Source of the DNA: AVCC01 sp041736255
GTDB lineage: Bacteria > Pseudomonadota > Gammaproteobacteria > Burkholderiales > Burkholderiaceae_D
Assembly: GCA_041736255.1 (NCBI GenBank)
Contig: JBGSTZ010000047.1
Coordinates: 1-33,375, forward strand
Length of the DNA stretch: 33,375 nucleotides
Direction of reading: 5' to 3'
The notes below the pieces were generated by a model, which was given only the letters and a program-made list of their open reading frames with translations, did no database searches and had not been told where the DNA came from. The translations under genes and the position numbers were made by a program. Positions within the stretch are counted from its first letter, which is position 1. Every line of letters starts with the position of its first letter. Shown piece by piece: positions 7,395-15,770 of this stretch.

Positions 7395-7844
7395 ATGACC
7401 ATAGTTGACAACAGAAAAGCTTTCCATGACTACTTTATCGAGGACCGTTTTGAAGCCGGTGTTGCCCTGCATGGCTGGGAAGTCAAGTCTATACGCGCCG
7501 GCCGGGTTCAGCTCAAGGAAGCCTATGTGATAGCGCGCGATGGAGAGATATTCCTGTTTGGCGCCCATATAAGCGCAATGTTGAGTGCCTCCACCCACGT
7601 TCATCCGGAAGCCTTGCGTACCCGCAAACTATTGCTCCATGCAGCCGAAATCAGCAAGCTCATCAGCAAAGTTGATCGCTCCGGCTACACTCTGGTGCCA
7701 ATCAACCTGCATTTCGTGCGGGGGCGAATCAAGTGTGAAATCGGACTGGCCAAAGGCAAGAAGCAACACGACAAGCGCGACACAGAGAAATCGCGTGATT
7801 GGCAGCGTGAGCAACAGCAAATCATGAAAGTACATCGGCGTTAG
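7395..7844 (+). CDS. smpB: SsrA-binding protein SmpB
   Basis: SmpB binds tmRNA and carries it into stalled ribosomes for trans-translation. ATG 7395 gives MTIVDNRKAFHDYFIEDRFEAG, the usual N-terminus, and 149 residues; the frame also has a TTG at 7383. Core motifs are GVALHGWEVKSIRAGRVQLKEAYV and the basic C-terminal tail GKKQHDKRDTEKSRDWQRE, which enters the decoding site. No good Shine-Dalgarno is visible. The ssrA gene is not in the window. Confidence 0.95.
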   Translation: MTIVDNRKAFHDYFIEDRFEAGVALHGWEVKSIRAGRVQLKEAYVIARDGEIFLFGAHISAMLSASTHVHPEALRTRKLLLHAAEISKLISKVDRSGYTLVPINLHFVRGRIKCEIGLAKGKKQHDKRDTEKSRDWQREQQQIMKVHRR

Positions 7845-7861
7845 CATTAAAAAATGAAATT

Positions 7862-7886
7862 GGCCGCCGCCTTAGATTCGGTGGCC
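7862..7886 (-). terminator. Hairpin between smpB and the qmcA-like gene
   Basis: GGCCGCCG and CGGTGGCC pair over 7 of 8 positions around a 9-base loop, in the 52-base gap between convergent genes. On the minus strand it is followed by AATTTCATTTTTT, so it could terminate the membrane-protein pair. The T-run is offset and the call is tentative. Confidence 0.4.
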
Positions 7887-7896
7887 GATCCATTTA

Positions 7897-8823
7897 TCAA
7901 GATTTTTGCTGTGACTTCACGACTTGCATGGCACTGGCAATCAAACCGCTGATATCGCTCATATTCGCTGGAACAATAATCGAATTATTCGTCTTGGCCA
8001 GATTGGCAAAAGCGCTGACATATTGCTCAGCCACTTTCAGATTCACCGCATCGGCACCACCCGGCTCACGGATCGCTGCTGCGGTCTGGCGAATTGCATC
8101 TGCGTTTGCCTCAGCCAAAGCGACAATCGCTTTGGCCTGACCTTCGGCACGATTGATCGACGCTTGTTTTTCGCCTTCCGACTTGGCAATCGATGCTTCG
8201 CGCTCACCGGTGGCGATATTGATCTGCTCCTGCTTGCGGCCTTCGGAAGCGGCAATCAATGCCCGTTTTTCGCGCTCGGCGGTAATTTGCGCCTGCATCG
8301 AATGCAAAATTTCCTTGGGCGGCGTCAAATCCTTGATCTCATAGCGTAATACCTTCACACCCCAGTTCGCAGCCGATTCATCGATTGAGTTGACAATGCT
8401 TTGATTGATATGGCTCCGCTCTTCGAAGGTCTTGTCCAGTTCCATCTTGCCAATCACGCTGCGCAGGGTGGTTTGCGCCAGTTGCGACACCGCGTAAATG
8501 TAATTTGACGAACCATACGAAGCGCGCATCGGGTCGGTCACCTGAAAATACAGAATGCCATCGACCTCAAGTTGCGTGTTGTCCTTGGTGATGCACACCT
8601 GGCTAGGCACATCCAGCGGGATTTCCTTGAGCGAATGCTTGTAGGCGATGCGATCAATAAACGGCAAAACGATGTTCAGGCCGGGCACTAGCGTAGCGTG
8701 GTATTTACCAAAACGCTCGACTACCCAGGCATTCTGTTGCGGCACGACATTAATGGTCTTGACGACAAAAATAATCGCCAGAACAAATAGGATGATGGAA
8801 ATGCTACTGAAATCAAAAGCCAT
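7897..8823 (-). CDS. qmcA: SPFH/band 7 membrane protein, QmcA-like stomatin
   Basis: This 308-residue protein has one N-terminal membrane segment (about residues 8-26, IILFVLAIIFVV). A band 7 domain follows (NVVPQQNAWVVERFGKYHATLVPGLNIVLPFID) and then a long alanine- and glutamate-rich coiled coil with repeated GE(R/K)EASI and AEGQAKAI units at about 190-245. The C-terminal segment (NSIIVPANMSDISGLI) is typical of paraslipins. Such proteins form membrane ring assemblies. The upstream NfeD-like gene, 46 bases away, is the usual partner. AAAGGA lies 8 bases before the ATG. Confidence 0.9.
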   Translation of the reverse strand: MAFDFSSISIILFVLAIIFVVKTINVVPQQNAWVVERFGKYHATLVPGLNIVLPFIDRIAYKHSLKEIPLDVPSQVCITKDNTQLEVDGILYFQVTDPMRASYGSSNYIYAVSQLAQTTLRSVIGKMELDKTFEERSHINQSIVNSIDESAANWGVKVLRYEIKDLTPPKEILHSMQAQITAEREKRALIAASEGRKQEQINIATGEREASIAKSEGEKQASINRAEGQAKAIVALAEANADAIRQTAAAIREPGGADAVNLKVAEQYVSAFANLAKTNNSIIVPANMSDISGLIASAMQVVKSQQKS

Positions 8824-8869
8824 GATGTGTCCTTTATGGTGTTCTATGGTGTACTACGGTGTGGGTGCG

Positions 8870-9298
8870 TCATAGTGCGGCATTGGCGACAATCAAATGA
8901 CTGCCGCGTATTTCTCGAATGATGAAAGTGCCGGTAATTGCCTCTGCGCCTGACATCAATTCGATGTCCCACAGTGCGCCCCGATACATCGCGCGGGCTT
9001 GATTGCCCTGCCATTGTTTGACATATACGGTTTGTCCGATATCGAGATTGACATTCGGATCGCGTGCTGCGGGTAGCCTGCGCTGTTTGCCAAAGCTGCT
9101 TTTGCGTAGCAAAAAGGTGACGATGGCCCCCACGATTGCGGCAATGACCATTTGCACCGAAAAAATAAAACCGGCCAACCCTGCGAAGCCTCCCGCCAGC
9201 GCGCCTAAGGCAATCATCAGCAAGTAAAACGTGCCAGTAAATATTTCGGCAATAACGAGGATGCCCGCCATACCAAACCAGATCATCCAGTCATGCAT
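8870..9298 (-). CDS. NfeD-like membrane protein (YbbK type)
   Basis: This 142-residue protein starts with hydrophobic helices (WFGMAGILVIAEIFTGTFYLLMIALGALAGG and VQMVIAAIVGAIVTFLL, about residues 5-70). It ends in a soluble OB-fold-like part (about 80-142) with DIGQTVYVKQW and ARAMYRGALWDIEL. Short NfeD proteins of this kind are encoded beside SPFH proteins and are thought to act with them in the membrane. It is the first gene of the pair. Confidence 0.88.
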   Translation of the reverse strand: MHDWMIWFGMAGILVIAEIFTGTFYLLMIALGALAGGFAGLAGFIFSVQMVIAAIVGAIVTFLLRKSSFGKQRRLPAARDPNVNLDIGQTVYVKQWQGNQARAMYRGALWDIELMSGAEAITGTFIIREIRGSHLIVANAAL

Positions 9299-9383
9299 TC
9301 GCTGCTCCTTTTTGTATATTGTGAAATAACAAACATCTCATTGCAATCAGTTGTCCCTTGGATATAACCTCACCATCATAGGC

Positions 9384-9420
9384 TAAAAAAAACGCGAGCC
9401 GACCAGGTCAGCTCGCGTTT
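9384..9420 (-). terminator. Rho-independent terminator of ppsA
   Basis: On the minus strand AACGCGAGCTGACC and GGTCGGCTCGCGTT form a long GC-rich stem (one G/T position) with almost no loop, followed by a T-run. It starts about 30 bases past the ppsA stop. It is the strongest terminator in the window. Confidence 0.9.
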
Positions 9421-9451
9421 CTATTTTCGTTTCTATACCAACAATTAATTT

Positions 9452-11878
9452 CTATTTAAGCGCTGCCAGCGCTTTCCAAGTATCAATCACCGTATCAGGA
9501 TTGAGCGACATCGACTCAATGCCCTGCTTCAATAGCCACTCGGCAAAGTCCGGATGGTCTGATGGCCCCTGGCCGCAAATTCCGATATATTTGCCTTGTG
9601 CACGGCAGGCTGCGATAGCCTGCGAGATCAAGGCCAACACCGCAGGATCACGCTCATCGAAATCAGCTGCCAATAATTCCATGCCGGAATCACGATCCAA
9701 GCCCAGCGTAAGTTGGGTCAAATCGTTAGAGCCGATAGAAAAGCCATCAAAATGTTCCAGGAATTGTTCAGCAAGGATCGCATTCGAAGGCACTTCACAC
9801 ATCATGATGACACGCAAGCCATCCTGACCGCGCTTGAGGCCATTTTTGCCCAGCAGGCCAATTACTTTCTCGGCTTGTCCCAGTGTGCGCACGAACGGAA
9901 TCATGATCTCGACGTTGGTCAAGCCCATTTCGTTACGGACCCGTTTCATTGCCAGGCATTCCATTTCAAATGCTTCAGCGAAATCGTCGGCCAGATAGCG
10001 CGCAGCGCCACGAAAGCCCAGCATTGGATTTTCTTCGTCAGGCTCGTAGCGCGAACCGCCGATGAGTTTTTTATACTCATTCGACTTGAAGTCGGACATG
10101 CGTACGATCACCGGTTTCGGCCAGAAAGCCGCTGCGATAGTGGCGATTCCTTCAGCCAGCTTATCAACATAAAATGCTTTCGGTGACGCGTGGCCGCGCG
10201 CTACCGATTCAACTGCTTTCTTCAATGCAGGATCGATATTCGGATATTCCAGAATTGCTTTTGGATGCACGCCGATATTGTTGTTGATGATGAACTCAAG
10301 ACGCGCCAAGCCGACACCGGAATTCGGGATCGATTGAAAATCAAACGCCAGTTGCGGATTGCCAACGTTCATCATGATTTTCACTGGCATCTTCGGCAAT
10401 TCGCCGCGTGCCACTTCAGTAACTTCAGTTTCCAGCAAACCGTCATAGATTTTGCCTTCATCGCCCTCGGCGCAAGATACCGTGACCAGCGTACCTTCCT
10501 TGAGCAATTCGGTCGCATCGCCGCAGCCCACTACGGCTGGAACGCCCAGTTCACGCGCAATGATCGCCGCGTGGCAGGTGCGACCGCCGCGGTTGGTAAC
10601 AATGGCGGCAGCGCGCTTCATCACCGGCTCCCAGTTTGGATCGGTCATGTCGGTGACCAGCACGTCGCCCGGTTGGACGCGTTCCATATCGGCTGAATCG
10701 AGAATCACGCGCACCGGACCGGCACCGATTTTTTGCCCGATCGCACGGCCACTAGCCAATACCGTACCCGTGCTTCTGAGCTGGAAACGCTGCTGGGCAT
10801 CAGTTTCTTTCTGCTGCGATTTTACTGTTTCCGGACGTGCCTGCAAAATGTACAGCTTGCCATCACGCCCATCTTTGCCCCATTCGATATCCATCGGACG
10901 CTGATAGTGGTTCTCGATGATGACTGCATATTTAGCCAGCTCCACGACTTCCTGGTCATTCAGAGAATAGCGGTTGCGCAGTTCAACCGGCACATCGACC
11001 GTGCGCACCGAGCGTCCGGCCTTGGCTTCGCCGGTAAATTCCATCTTCAGCAGCTTGGAACCAATATTGCGGCGAATCACAGGCGATTTACCCAATTGCA
11101 GCATTGGTTTGTGGACGTAAAATTCATCCGGATTGACCGCGCCCTGCACCACCGTTTCGCCCAGACCGTAGCTGGAAGTAATGAAAACCACATCCTTGAA
11201 GCCTGATTCGGTATCGAGCGTAAACATCACGCCAGCCGCGCCCAAGTCGGAACGTACCATGCGCTGCACGCCGGCAGACAAGGCTACTTCCGCATGCGTG
11301 AAGCCCTTGTGAACGCGGTAGGAAATAGCGCGGTCGTTATACAACGATGCAAAAACATGCTTCATTGCTTCAAGAATATTGTCGATACCGACCACATTCA
11401 GGAAAGTTTCCTGTTGGCCGGCAAAAGAGGCATCCGGCAAATCTTCTGCAGTAGCCGAAGAGCGCACGGCGAACGACATTTCACTTGCGGAATCGGCTAC
11501 AAGTTGTTCATAAAAGGTGTGAATTTCAGTTGCAAGTTGTGGCTGGAAAGGTGTTTCCACGATCCACTGGCGAATTTCAGTGCCGGCCTGTGCCAGCGCC
11601 CGTACATCGTCGATATCCAGACTGGATAAACGCTGCGCAATGCGGTCAGCCAGCGTTTGGCCGCCGTTCGCGCTATAAGACAGGAAATCCCGAAAAGCCT
11701 GGGCAGTAGTGGCGAAGCCGCCTGGCACACGCACTCCTGCGTTTGCCAATTGACTGATCATTTCCCCTAATGATGCATTTTTTCCGCCGACGGAATCGAC
11801 ATCCGTCATGCGCAAATTTTCAAATGAAACTACGTAATCAGCCTCCGGTGACACCTTTGCAAGAACTGCGTTGGACAT
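9452..11878 (-). CDS. ppsA: Phosphoenolpyruvate synthase
   Basis: It converts pyruvate and ATP to PEP, AMP and phosphate for gluconeogenesis. It has 808 residues, slightly longer than the E. coli enzyme. The N-terminal ATP-grasp domain (about 15-355) includes VGGKNASLGEM and FAVRSSATAEDLPDASFAGQ. The swivelling phosphohistidine domain has TNRGGRTCHAAI with H436, next to the threonine that PpsR-type enzymes phosphorylate. The C-terminal TIM barrel binds pyruvate and has the conserved C768 in GICGQGPSDHPD. AGAGG lies 6 bases before the ATG. It is divergent from ppsR across 174 bases and followed by a strong terminator. Confidence 0.97.
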   Translation of the reverse strand: MSNAVLAKVSPEADYVVSFENLRMTDVDSVGGKNASLGEMISQLANAGVRVPGGFATTAQAFRDFLSYSANGGQTLADRIAQRLSSLDIDDVRALAQAGTEIRQWIVETPFQPQLATEIHTFYEQLVADSASEMSFAVRSSATAEDLPDASFAGQQETFLNVVGIDNILEAMKHVFASLYNDRAISYRVHKGFTHAEVALSAGVQRMVRSDLGAAGVMFTLDTESGFKDVVFITSSYGLGETVVQGAVNPDEFYVHKPMLQLGKSPVIRRNIGSKLLKMEFTGEAKAGRSVRTVDVPVELRNRYSLNDQEVVELAKYAVIIENHYQRPMDIEWGKDGRDGKLYILQARPETVKSQQKETDAQQRFQLRSTGTVLASGRAIGQKIGAGPVRVILDSADMERVQPGDVLVTDMTDPNWEPVMKRAAAIVTNRGGRTCHAAIIARELGVPAVVGCGDATELLKEGTLVTVSCAEGDEGKIYDGLLETEVTEVARGELPKMPVKIMMNVGNPQLAFDFQSIPNSGVGLARLEFIINNNIGVHPKAILEYPNIDPALKKAVESVARGHASPKAFYVDKLAEGIATIAAAFWPKPVIVRMSDFKSNEYKKLIGGSRYEPDEENPMLGFRGAARYLADDFAEAFEMECLAMKRVRNEMGLTNVEIMIPFVRTLGQAEKVIGLLGKNGLKRGQDGLRVIMMCEVPSNAILAEQFLEHFDGFSIGSNDLTQLTLGLDRDSGMELLAADFDERDPAVLALISQAIAACRAQGKYIGICGQGPSDHPDFAEWLLKQGIESMSLNPDTVIDTWKALAALK

Positions 11879-12052
11879 AATAACCTCTGGTTTGATGATA
11901 AGAAATCTGTGTACATATCTTCATTGATCTCTTCTTTTTGTTATTCTTATGAAAGCAACTTGATGCAAGCTAATGTGCAGCATTTTACATGCTACGGTTA
12001 GGTTCTCTCTTTAGTCGTTTTATTTTTTGCACAACCACACTCTTAAGGCCCC

Positions 12053-12901
12053 ATGCCAGATACCACGATCACTCAGCCCGCAGCATTCGATCGCACCGTG
12101 TTTTTTGTCTCTGACGGTACCGGCATTACTGCCGAAGCTTTCGGCCATGCTGTGCTCACACAGTTCAACCTGCGCTTCAAACAAGTACGGCTACCATTTA
12201 TTGACGACGTGGACAAGGCACATAGCGCTGCGGCCAAAATCAATGAAAACTTTGAGCAGGAAGGCGCGCGCCCGATCATTTTTTCTACGCTAGTCAAGGA
12301 AGATCTTTCCAACATTATTCGCAATACCAAATGCATGTATATGGATCTGATTCAAACTTTTGTAGGGCCACTGGAGCAGGAACTGGGAATCAAATCCACC
12401 CATACCATTGGTCGCGGTCAGGACATTGCCAATTCGGAAGCATACAAAAAACGTATTGAAGCAATCAATTTCTCACTGATCCATGATGATGGCCAATCGC
12501 ACAAAAACTTGTCCACCGCCGATGTAATCTTGGTCGGCGTATCGCGCTCGGGCAAAACCCCGACCAGCTTATTTCTGGCGATGCAATATGGCATCAAGGC
12601 GGCAAACTATCCGCTGATACCCGAAGACTTTGAGCGCGACAAAATGCCTTCGGCCTTGCTGGAGTATAAATCGAAGATTTTTGGCCTGAGCATTACGCCA
12701 GAACGCTTGAGCCAAATTCGCAACGAACGGCTCCCTGGCAGCAAGTATGCAGCCCTGGAAAACTGCCGTTTTGAAGTCAACGAGGCGGAAGCGATGATGA
12801 AGCGCGAGGGCATACACTGGTTGTCATCCACCACAAAATCGATAGAAGAGATTTCAAGCACGATTTTGCAGGAACTCAAGCTAGAGAGGCGGGTGTACTG
12901 A
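12053..12901 (+). CDS. ppsR: PEP synthase regulatory kinase/pyrophosphorylase (DUF299)
   Basis: This is a bifunctional regulator that inactivates PEP synthase by ADP-dependent threonine phosphorylation and reactivates it by Pi-dependent removal. Its 282 residues fit the PSRP family. It opens with the conserved FFVSDGTGITAEAFGHAVLTQF and has the P-loop GVSRSGKT at 162-169, followed by PTSLFLA. AAGG lies five bases before the ATG at 12053. Being divergent from ppsA places the regulator next to its target, the usual arrangement in betaproteobacteria. Confidence 0.95.
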   Translation: MPDTTITQPAAFDRTVFFVSDGTGITAEAFGHAVLTQFNLRFKQVRLPFIDDVDKAHSAAAKINENFEQEGARPIIFSTLVKEDLSNIIRNTKCMYMDLIQTFVGPLEQELGIKSTHTIGRGQDIANSEAYKKRIEAINFSLIHDDGQSHKNLSTADVILVGVSRSGKTPTSLFLAMQYGIKAANYPLIPEDFERDKMPSALLEYKSKIFGLSITPERLSQIRNERLPGSKYAALENCRFEVNEAEAMMKREGIHWLSSTTKSIEEISSTILQELKLERRVY

Positions 12902-12907
12902 GGAATT

Positions 12908-13055
12908 GATGTTACGCATAAAAATCCAGTCCACGAAAAGCACAAAAGACAAGAAATAACTGAACAATTATTGCAACGGTTTTTTTGGTGGTTGGGTTAG
13001 CGTAGCGTAACCCGACCACCAATGCTGATCGTTATTTTTCGTGTCTCTCGTGAAC
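12908..13055. repeat. Compound palindromic repeat between ppsR and the SpoU gene
   Basis: Outer arms at 12929-12960 (GTCCACGAAAAGCACAAAAG and onward) and 13031-13055 (complement GTTCACGAGAGACACGAAAA) form an imperfect inverted repeat. Between them sits a 13-bp stem, GGTGGTTGGGTTA at 12987-12999 and TAACCCGACCACC at 13008-13020, with one G/T position and loop GCGTAGCG. The left side, TTACGCATAAAAATCC then GTCCACGAAAA, recurs in a second copy at 33181-33230. It fills most of the 207-base gap; no coding sequence is credible here. Confidence 0.75.
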
Positions 13056-13108
13056 AATGCTTTTTCTATTTCACGCTCCGTGCGCAACATCAGATCAGTT
13101 ACTTAAAA

Positions 13109-13891
13109 CTAGCTTCTTTGCCTGACTTGCTCAAAAAAGCAGACTGCCGCACTAGCTGCCACATTCAGGGATTCCACCTGACCGCGATGCGGAATCCCGA
13201 CCTGGTGCGTGGTCATCTCCATCAGTTGATCGGAAATCCCCTGCCCTTCGTGGCCGAACAGCCAAGCCACAGGTTGCTGTAAATCGATATCATAAATGGT
13301 GGATTTTGCGTGGGAACTGGTCGCCAGCACCGGTATGCTTGCAGACTGCAATAACTGCACCAAATCAACATCTTCCGCAATACGCAGGTGAAAGTGCGCA
13401 CCCATGCCGGCCCGCAGTACTTTGGGCGACCAGGCAAAGGCGGTGCCGGGGCTACAAAAAACGTCGGTGATGCCTGCGGCTGCGGCGCTGCGCAAAATCG
13501 AACCCAGATTGCCCGGGTCTTGCAAGCGGTCCAGCAGCACTGCGTTGCCCGACAAGCGCAATGATGCATCCTGCGCTGGGGTATCGACCACGAACAGCAG
13601 ACCGACGCCATGTTCGACCTGGCTGATAGCTTTGAATAAGGCATCCGGCAAAACAATGCATTGCGCGCCGCCCTCTTCGCAGCGCCGCAGGATCGGCGTG
13701 ACTTCGGGTTCCGATAGCGCGCTATCGCTGACGATACACAAGGGCGGTGCGCCGACCTGGTCCAGATACACTTCGCACAAATGGACGCCGTCGAGCAATG
13801 TGCGCTGCGACTTGCGCCGGGTTTGCGAGCTGGTCGCCAGCTGCTTGAGTTCCTTGTACAGCGGGTTGTCGCGCGAAGTAATCGGTTTCAT
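13109..13891 (-). CDS. TrmH/SpoU-family RNA 2'-O-methyltransferase
   Basis: This 260-residue SPOUT-class enzyme transfers methyl from SAM to a ribose 2'-OH of rRNA or tRNA. Residues about 1-100 form the SpoU substrate-binding domain (ITSRDNPLYKELKQLATS, TLLDGVHLCEVYL). The knotted catalytic domain shows motif 1 (LLDRLQDPGNLGSILRSAAA), motif 2 (AWLFGHEGQGIS) and motif 3 (IPHRGQVESLNVAASAAVCFFE). It is close to RlmB, but the target base is not certain from sequence. The start overlaps the rnhB stop by 4 bases (ATGA), suggesting coupled translation. It ends the long minus-strand series. Confidence 0.88.
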   Translation of the reverse strand: MKPITSRDNPLYKELKQLATSSQTRRKSQRTLLDGVHLCEVYLDQVGAPPLCIVSDSALSEPEVTPILRRCEEGGAQCIVLPDALFKAISQVEHGVGLLFVVDTPAQDASLRLSGNAVLLDRLQDPGNLGSILRSAAAAGITDVFCSPGTAFAWSPKVLRAGMGAHFHLRIAEDVDLVQLLQSASIPVLATSSHAKSTIYDIDLQQPVAWLFGHEGQGISDQLMEMTTHQVGIPHRGQVESLNVAASAAVCFFEQVRQRS

Positions 13892-14505
13892 GGCTGCTCC
13901 ACGGCGATCAATGCGCGCACCGGCGCATACGATTTGCGGTGCACCGGCGACACGCCATGTTCACGCAACCGTGCCAGATGCAAGGCAGTCGGATAGCCCT
14001 TGTGCTGATCAAACGCATATTGCGGATATTGCTGATGCAGCGTTAGCAATACGGCGTCGCGTGCAGTTTTGGCCAGAATCGAGGCAGCCGAAATAGCCGG
14101 CACCTTGTCGTCGCCTTTAATAATTGCTTCACTGTGAACAGTCATCACCGGACAGCGATTGCCGTCGATCAGCGCTAGCGCAGGCAGAATAGAAAGCCCT
14201 TCGACCGCGCGCCGCATCGCCAGCATGGTGGCTTGCAAAATATTCAGGTGATCAATTTCTTCCTCCGAGCATTCGGCAATCGACCAGGCCAGCGCATGCT
14301 GCCTGATCTGCAGCGCCAGCACATCGCGTCGCGCTGCCGTCAGTTTCTTGGAATCACGCAAACCTTCAATCGGTTTGCGCGGATCGAGAATCACGGCGGC
14401 AGCGAATACTGGCCCTGCCAGCGGGCCCCGACCTGCTTCATCGACACCACACATCAAGGTGCCGTCAAGTTCAATTGACAGCAGATATTGTTCCAAATTT
14501 TGCAC
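13888..14505 (-). CDS. rnhB: Ribonuclease HII
   Basis: It cleaves the RNA strand of RNA-DNA hybrids and removes single ribonucleotides from DNA. The active-site motif CGVDEAGRGPLAGPV, then LRDSKKL and PAISAASILAKTARD with its catalytic aspartate, are all present. The C-terminus HKGYPTALHLARLREHGVSPVHRKSYAPV is typical. The frame is open to an ATG at 14565, but the extra 20 residues are hydrophobic and unlike the family. I prefer the GTG at 14505 (205 residues); no start has a good ribosome binding site. It follows lpxB and overlaps the SpoU gene by 4 bases. Confidence 0.92.
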   Translation of the reverse strand: MQNLEQYLLSIELDGTLMCGVDEAGRGPLAGPVFAAAVILDPRKPIEGLRDSKKLTAARRDVLALQIRQHALAWSIAECSEEEIDHLNILQATMLAMRRAVEGLSILPALALIDGNRCPVMTVHSEAIIKGDDKVPAISAASILAKTARDAVLLTLHQQYPQYAFDQHKGYPTALHLARLREHGVSPVHRKSYAPVRALIAVEQP

Positions 14506-14617
14506 GCTGATCACTTTAAAAAATGTAACGAAAATAATAGGGTGTATGACAAAAAACACTGCCATTACCGCATATATTTCTTGCGGTATGTGAAATTACA
14601 ACACAGGGTATTTTTAA

Positions 14618-15763
14618 TTAGACAACATTCATTACCTGCAAAACAGCTTGCGCGCTTTCTTTGGCGGTGTTGCGCAACAGCGCATGATGCATCTCGGTAA
14701 AACGTTGCTGCAAAGACGCTTGCAGGCTGACATCGGTCAATTGCTGCCAGAGCGCATCGGCCAGAGCTTGTGGCGTGGCGGCGTCCTGCAGCAGTTCGGG
14801 CACCAGGAATTCCCGCGCCAGGATATTCGGCAGCCCGATCCACGGCTGATATCCCATGTGGCGCATGATTTCCCAGGAAGCGCGCATCATCCGGTACGCA
14901 ATGACCATGGGTTTCTTGAACAGGGCAACTTCCAGCGAAGCAGTGCCGGAAGCCACCAGCACTGCATCGGCCGCCGCCAGTACGGTATGCGACTGGCCGT
15001 CGACCAGTTGCAGCGGCACGTCCGCCAAACCAGTTTGCGCCAGCAATTGCACAAAATAATCGCGCTGCTGCAGGCCTGCCATCGGCACCACGAAGCGCAA
15101 GCCGGGCTCACGCTGGAGTAGCAATTTGGCCGCGCCGATAAATGCTGCGGTATTGTATTTAAGTTCCGACATGCGGCTGCCAGGCAGAATCGCCACCACC
15201 TTTGCAGCCAATGGCAAATCCAGTGCAGCCCGCGCTGCCGCCACATCCGGCAACAGCGGAATCACTTCCGCCAGCGGATGGCCGACGTAGGTGACCGGAA
15301 TGCCGGCCTTCTGATAAATTGCTTCCTCGAACGGAAACACCACCAACATGTGCGACACCGCTTTGGCGATTTTCTTGATGCGTCCGCCGCGCCAGGCCCA
15401 GATTTGCGGACCGATGAAATGCACGGTCGGGATGCCAGAGCGCTTTAACTGCATTTCCAGGCCGAGATTGAAGCCCGGATAATCGACGCCGATAAAAACC
15501 GCCGGTTTTTCAGCCAGCAACTGATCCCGCAAAGTGTTCTGAATCGACTTGATCTCGCGATAACGCGGGATCACTTCAAACAGGCCGCGCACCGTCAATT
15601 TTTCCATCGGCCAATCGCTGACAAAGCCCTGCTCGGCCATTTTGGCGCCACCGATACCGTGCATGCGGGCTTGCGGCAGATGCACCCGTAAGCCCGACAG
15701 CAAACGACTCGCCAGCAGATCGCCGGAACTCTCGCCGGCCACCATCGCGATGGTGGTATTCAT
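14618..15763 (-). CDS. lpxB: Lipid-A-disaccharide synthase
   Basis: This GT19 glycosyltransferase joins UDP-2,3-diacylglucosamine and lipid X into the lipid A disaccharide at the inner membrane face. ATG 15763 gives MNTTIAMVAGESSGDLLASRLL, the canonical start, and 381 residues; the frame runs further up but that part is non-homologous. Motifs are GIGGAKMAEQGF, GVDYPGFNLGLE, HFIGPQIWAWRGGRIKKI, VFPFEEAIYQKAGIPVTYVGHPL, LPGSRMSELKY, and the nucleotide-sugar binding VLVASGTASLEVALFKKPMV. It starts 7 bases after lpxA. Confidence 0.96.
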   Translation of the reverse strand: MNTTIAMVAGESSGDLLASRLLSGLRVHLPQARMHGIGGAKMAEQGFVSDWPMEKLTVRGLFEVIPRYREIKSIQNTLRDQLLAEKPAVFIGVDYPGFNLGLEMQLKRSGIPTVHFIGPQIWAWRGGRIKKIAKAVSHMLVVFPFEEAIYQKAGIPVTYVGHPLAEVIPLLPDVAAARAALDLPLAAKVVAILPGSRMSELKYNTAAFIGAAKLLLQREPGLRFVVPMAGLQQRDYFVQLLAQTGLADVPLQLVDGQSHTVLAAADAVLVASGTASLEVALFKKPMVIAYRMMRASWEIMRHMGYQPWIGLPNILAREFLVPELLQDAATPQALADALWQQLTDVSLQASLQQRFTEMHHALLRNTAKESAQAVLQVMNVV

Positions 15764-15770
15764 GGGGGCT

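Noticed and set aside
12987..13020. Reading the 13-bp palindrome as a rho-independent terminator
   Set aside because: The T-run lies before, not after, the stem on the plus strand, and the minus strand has an A-run after it. It fits a dispersed palindrome better.
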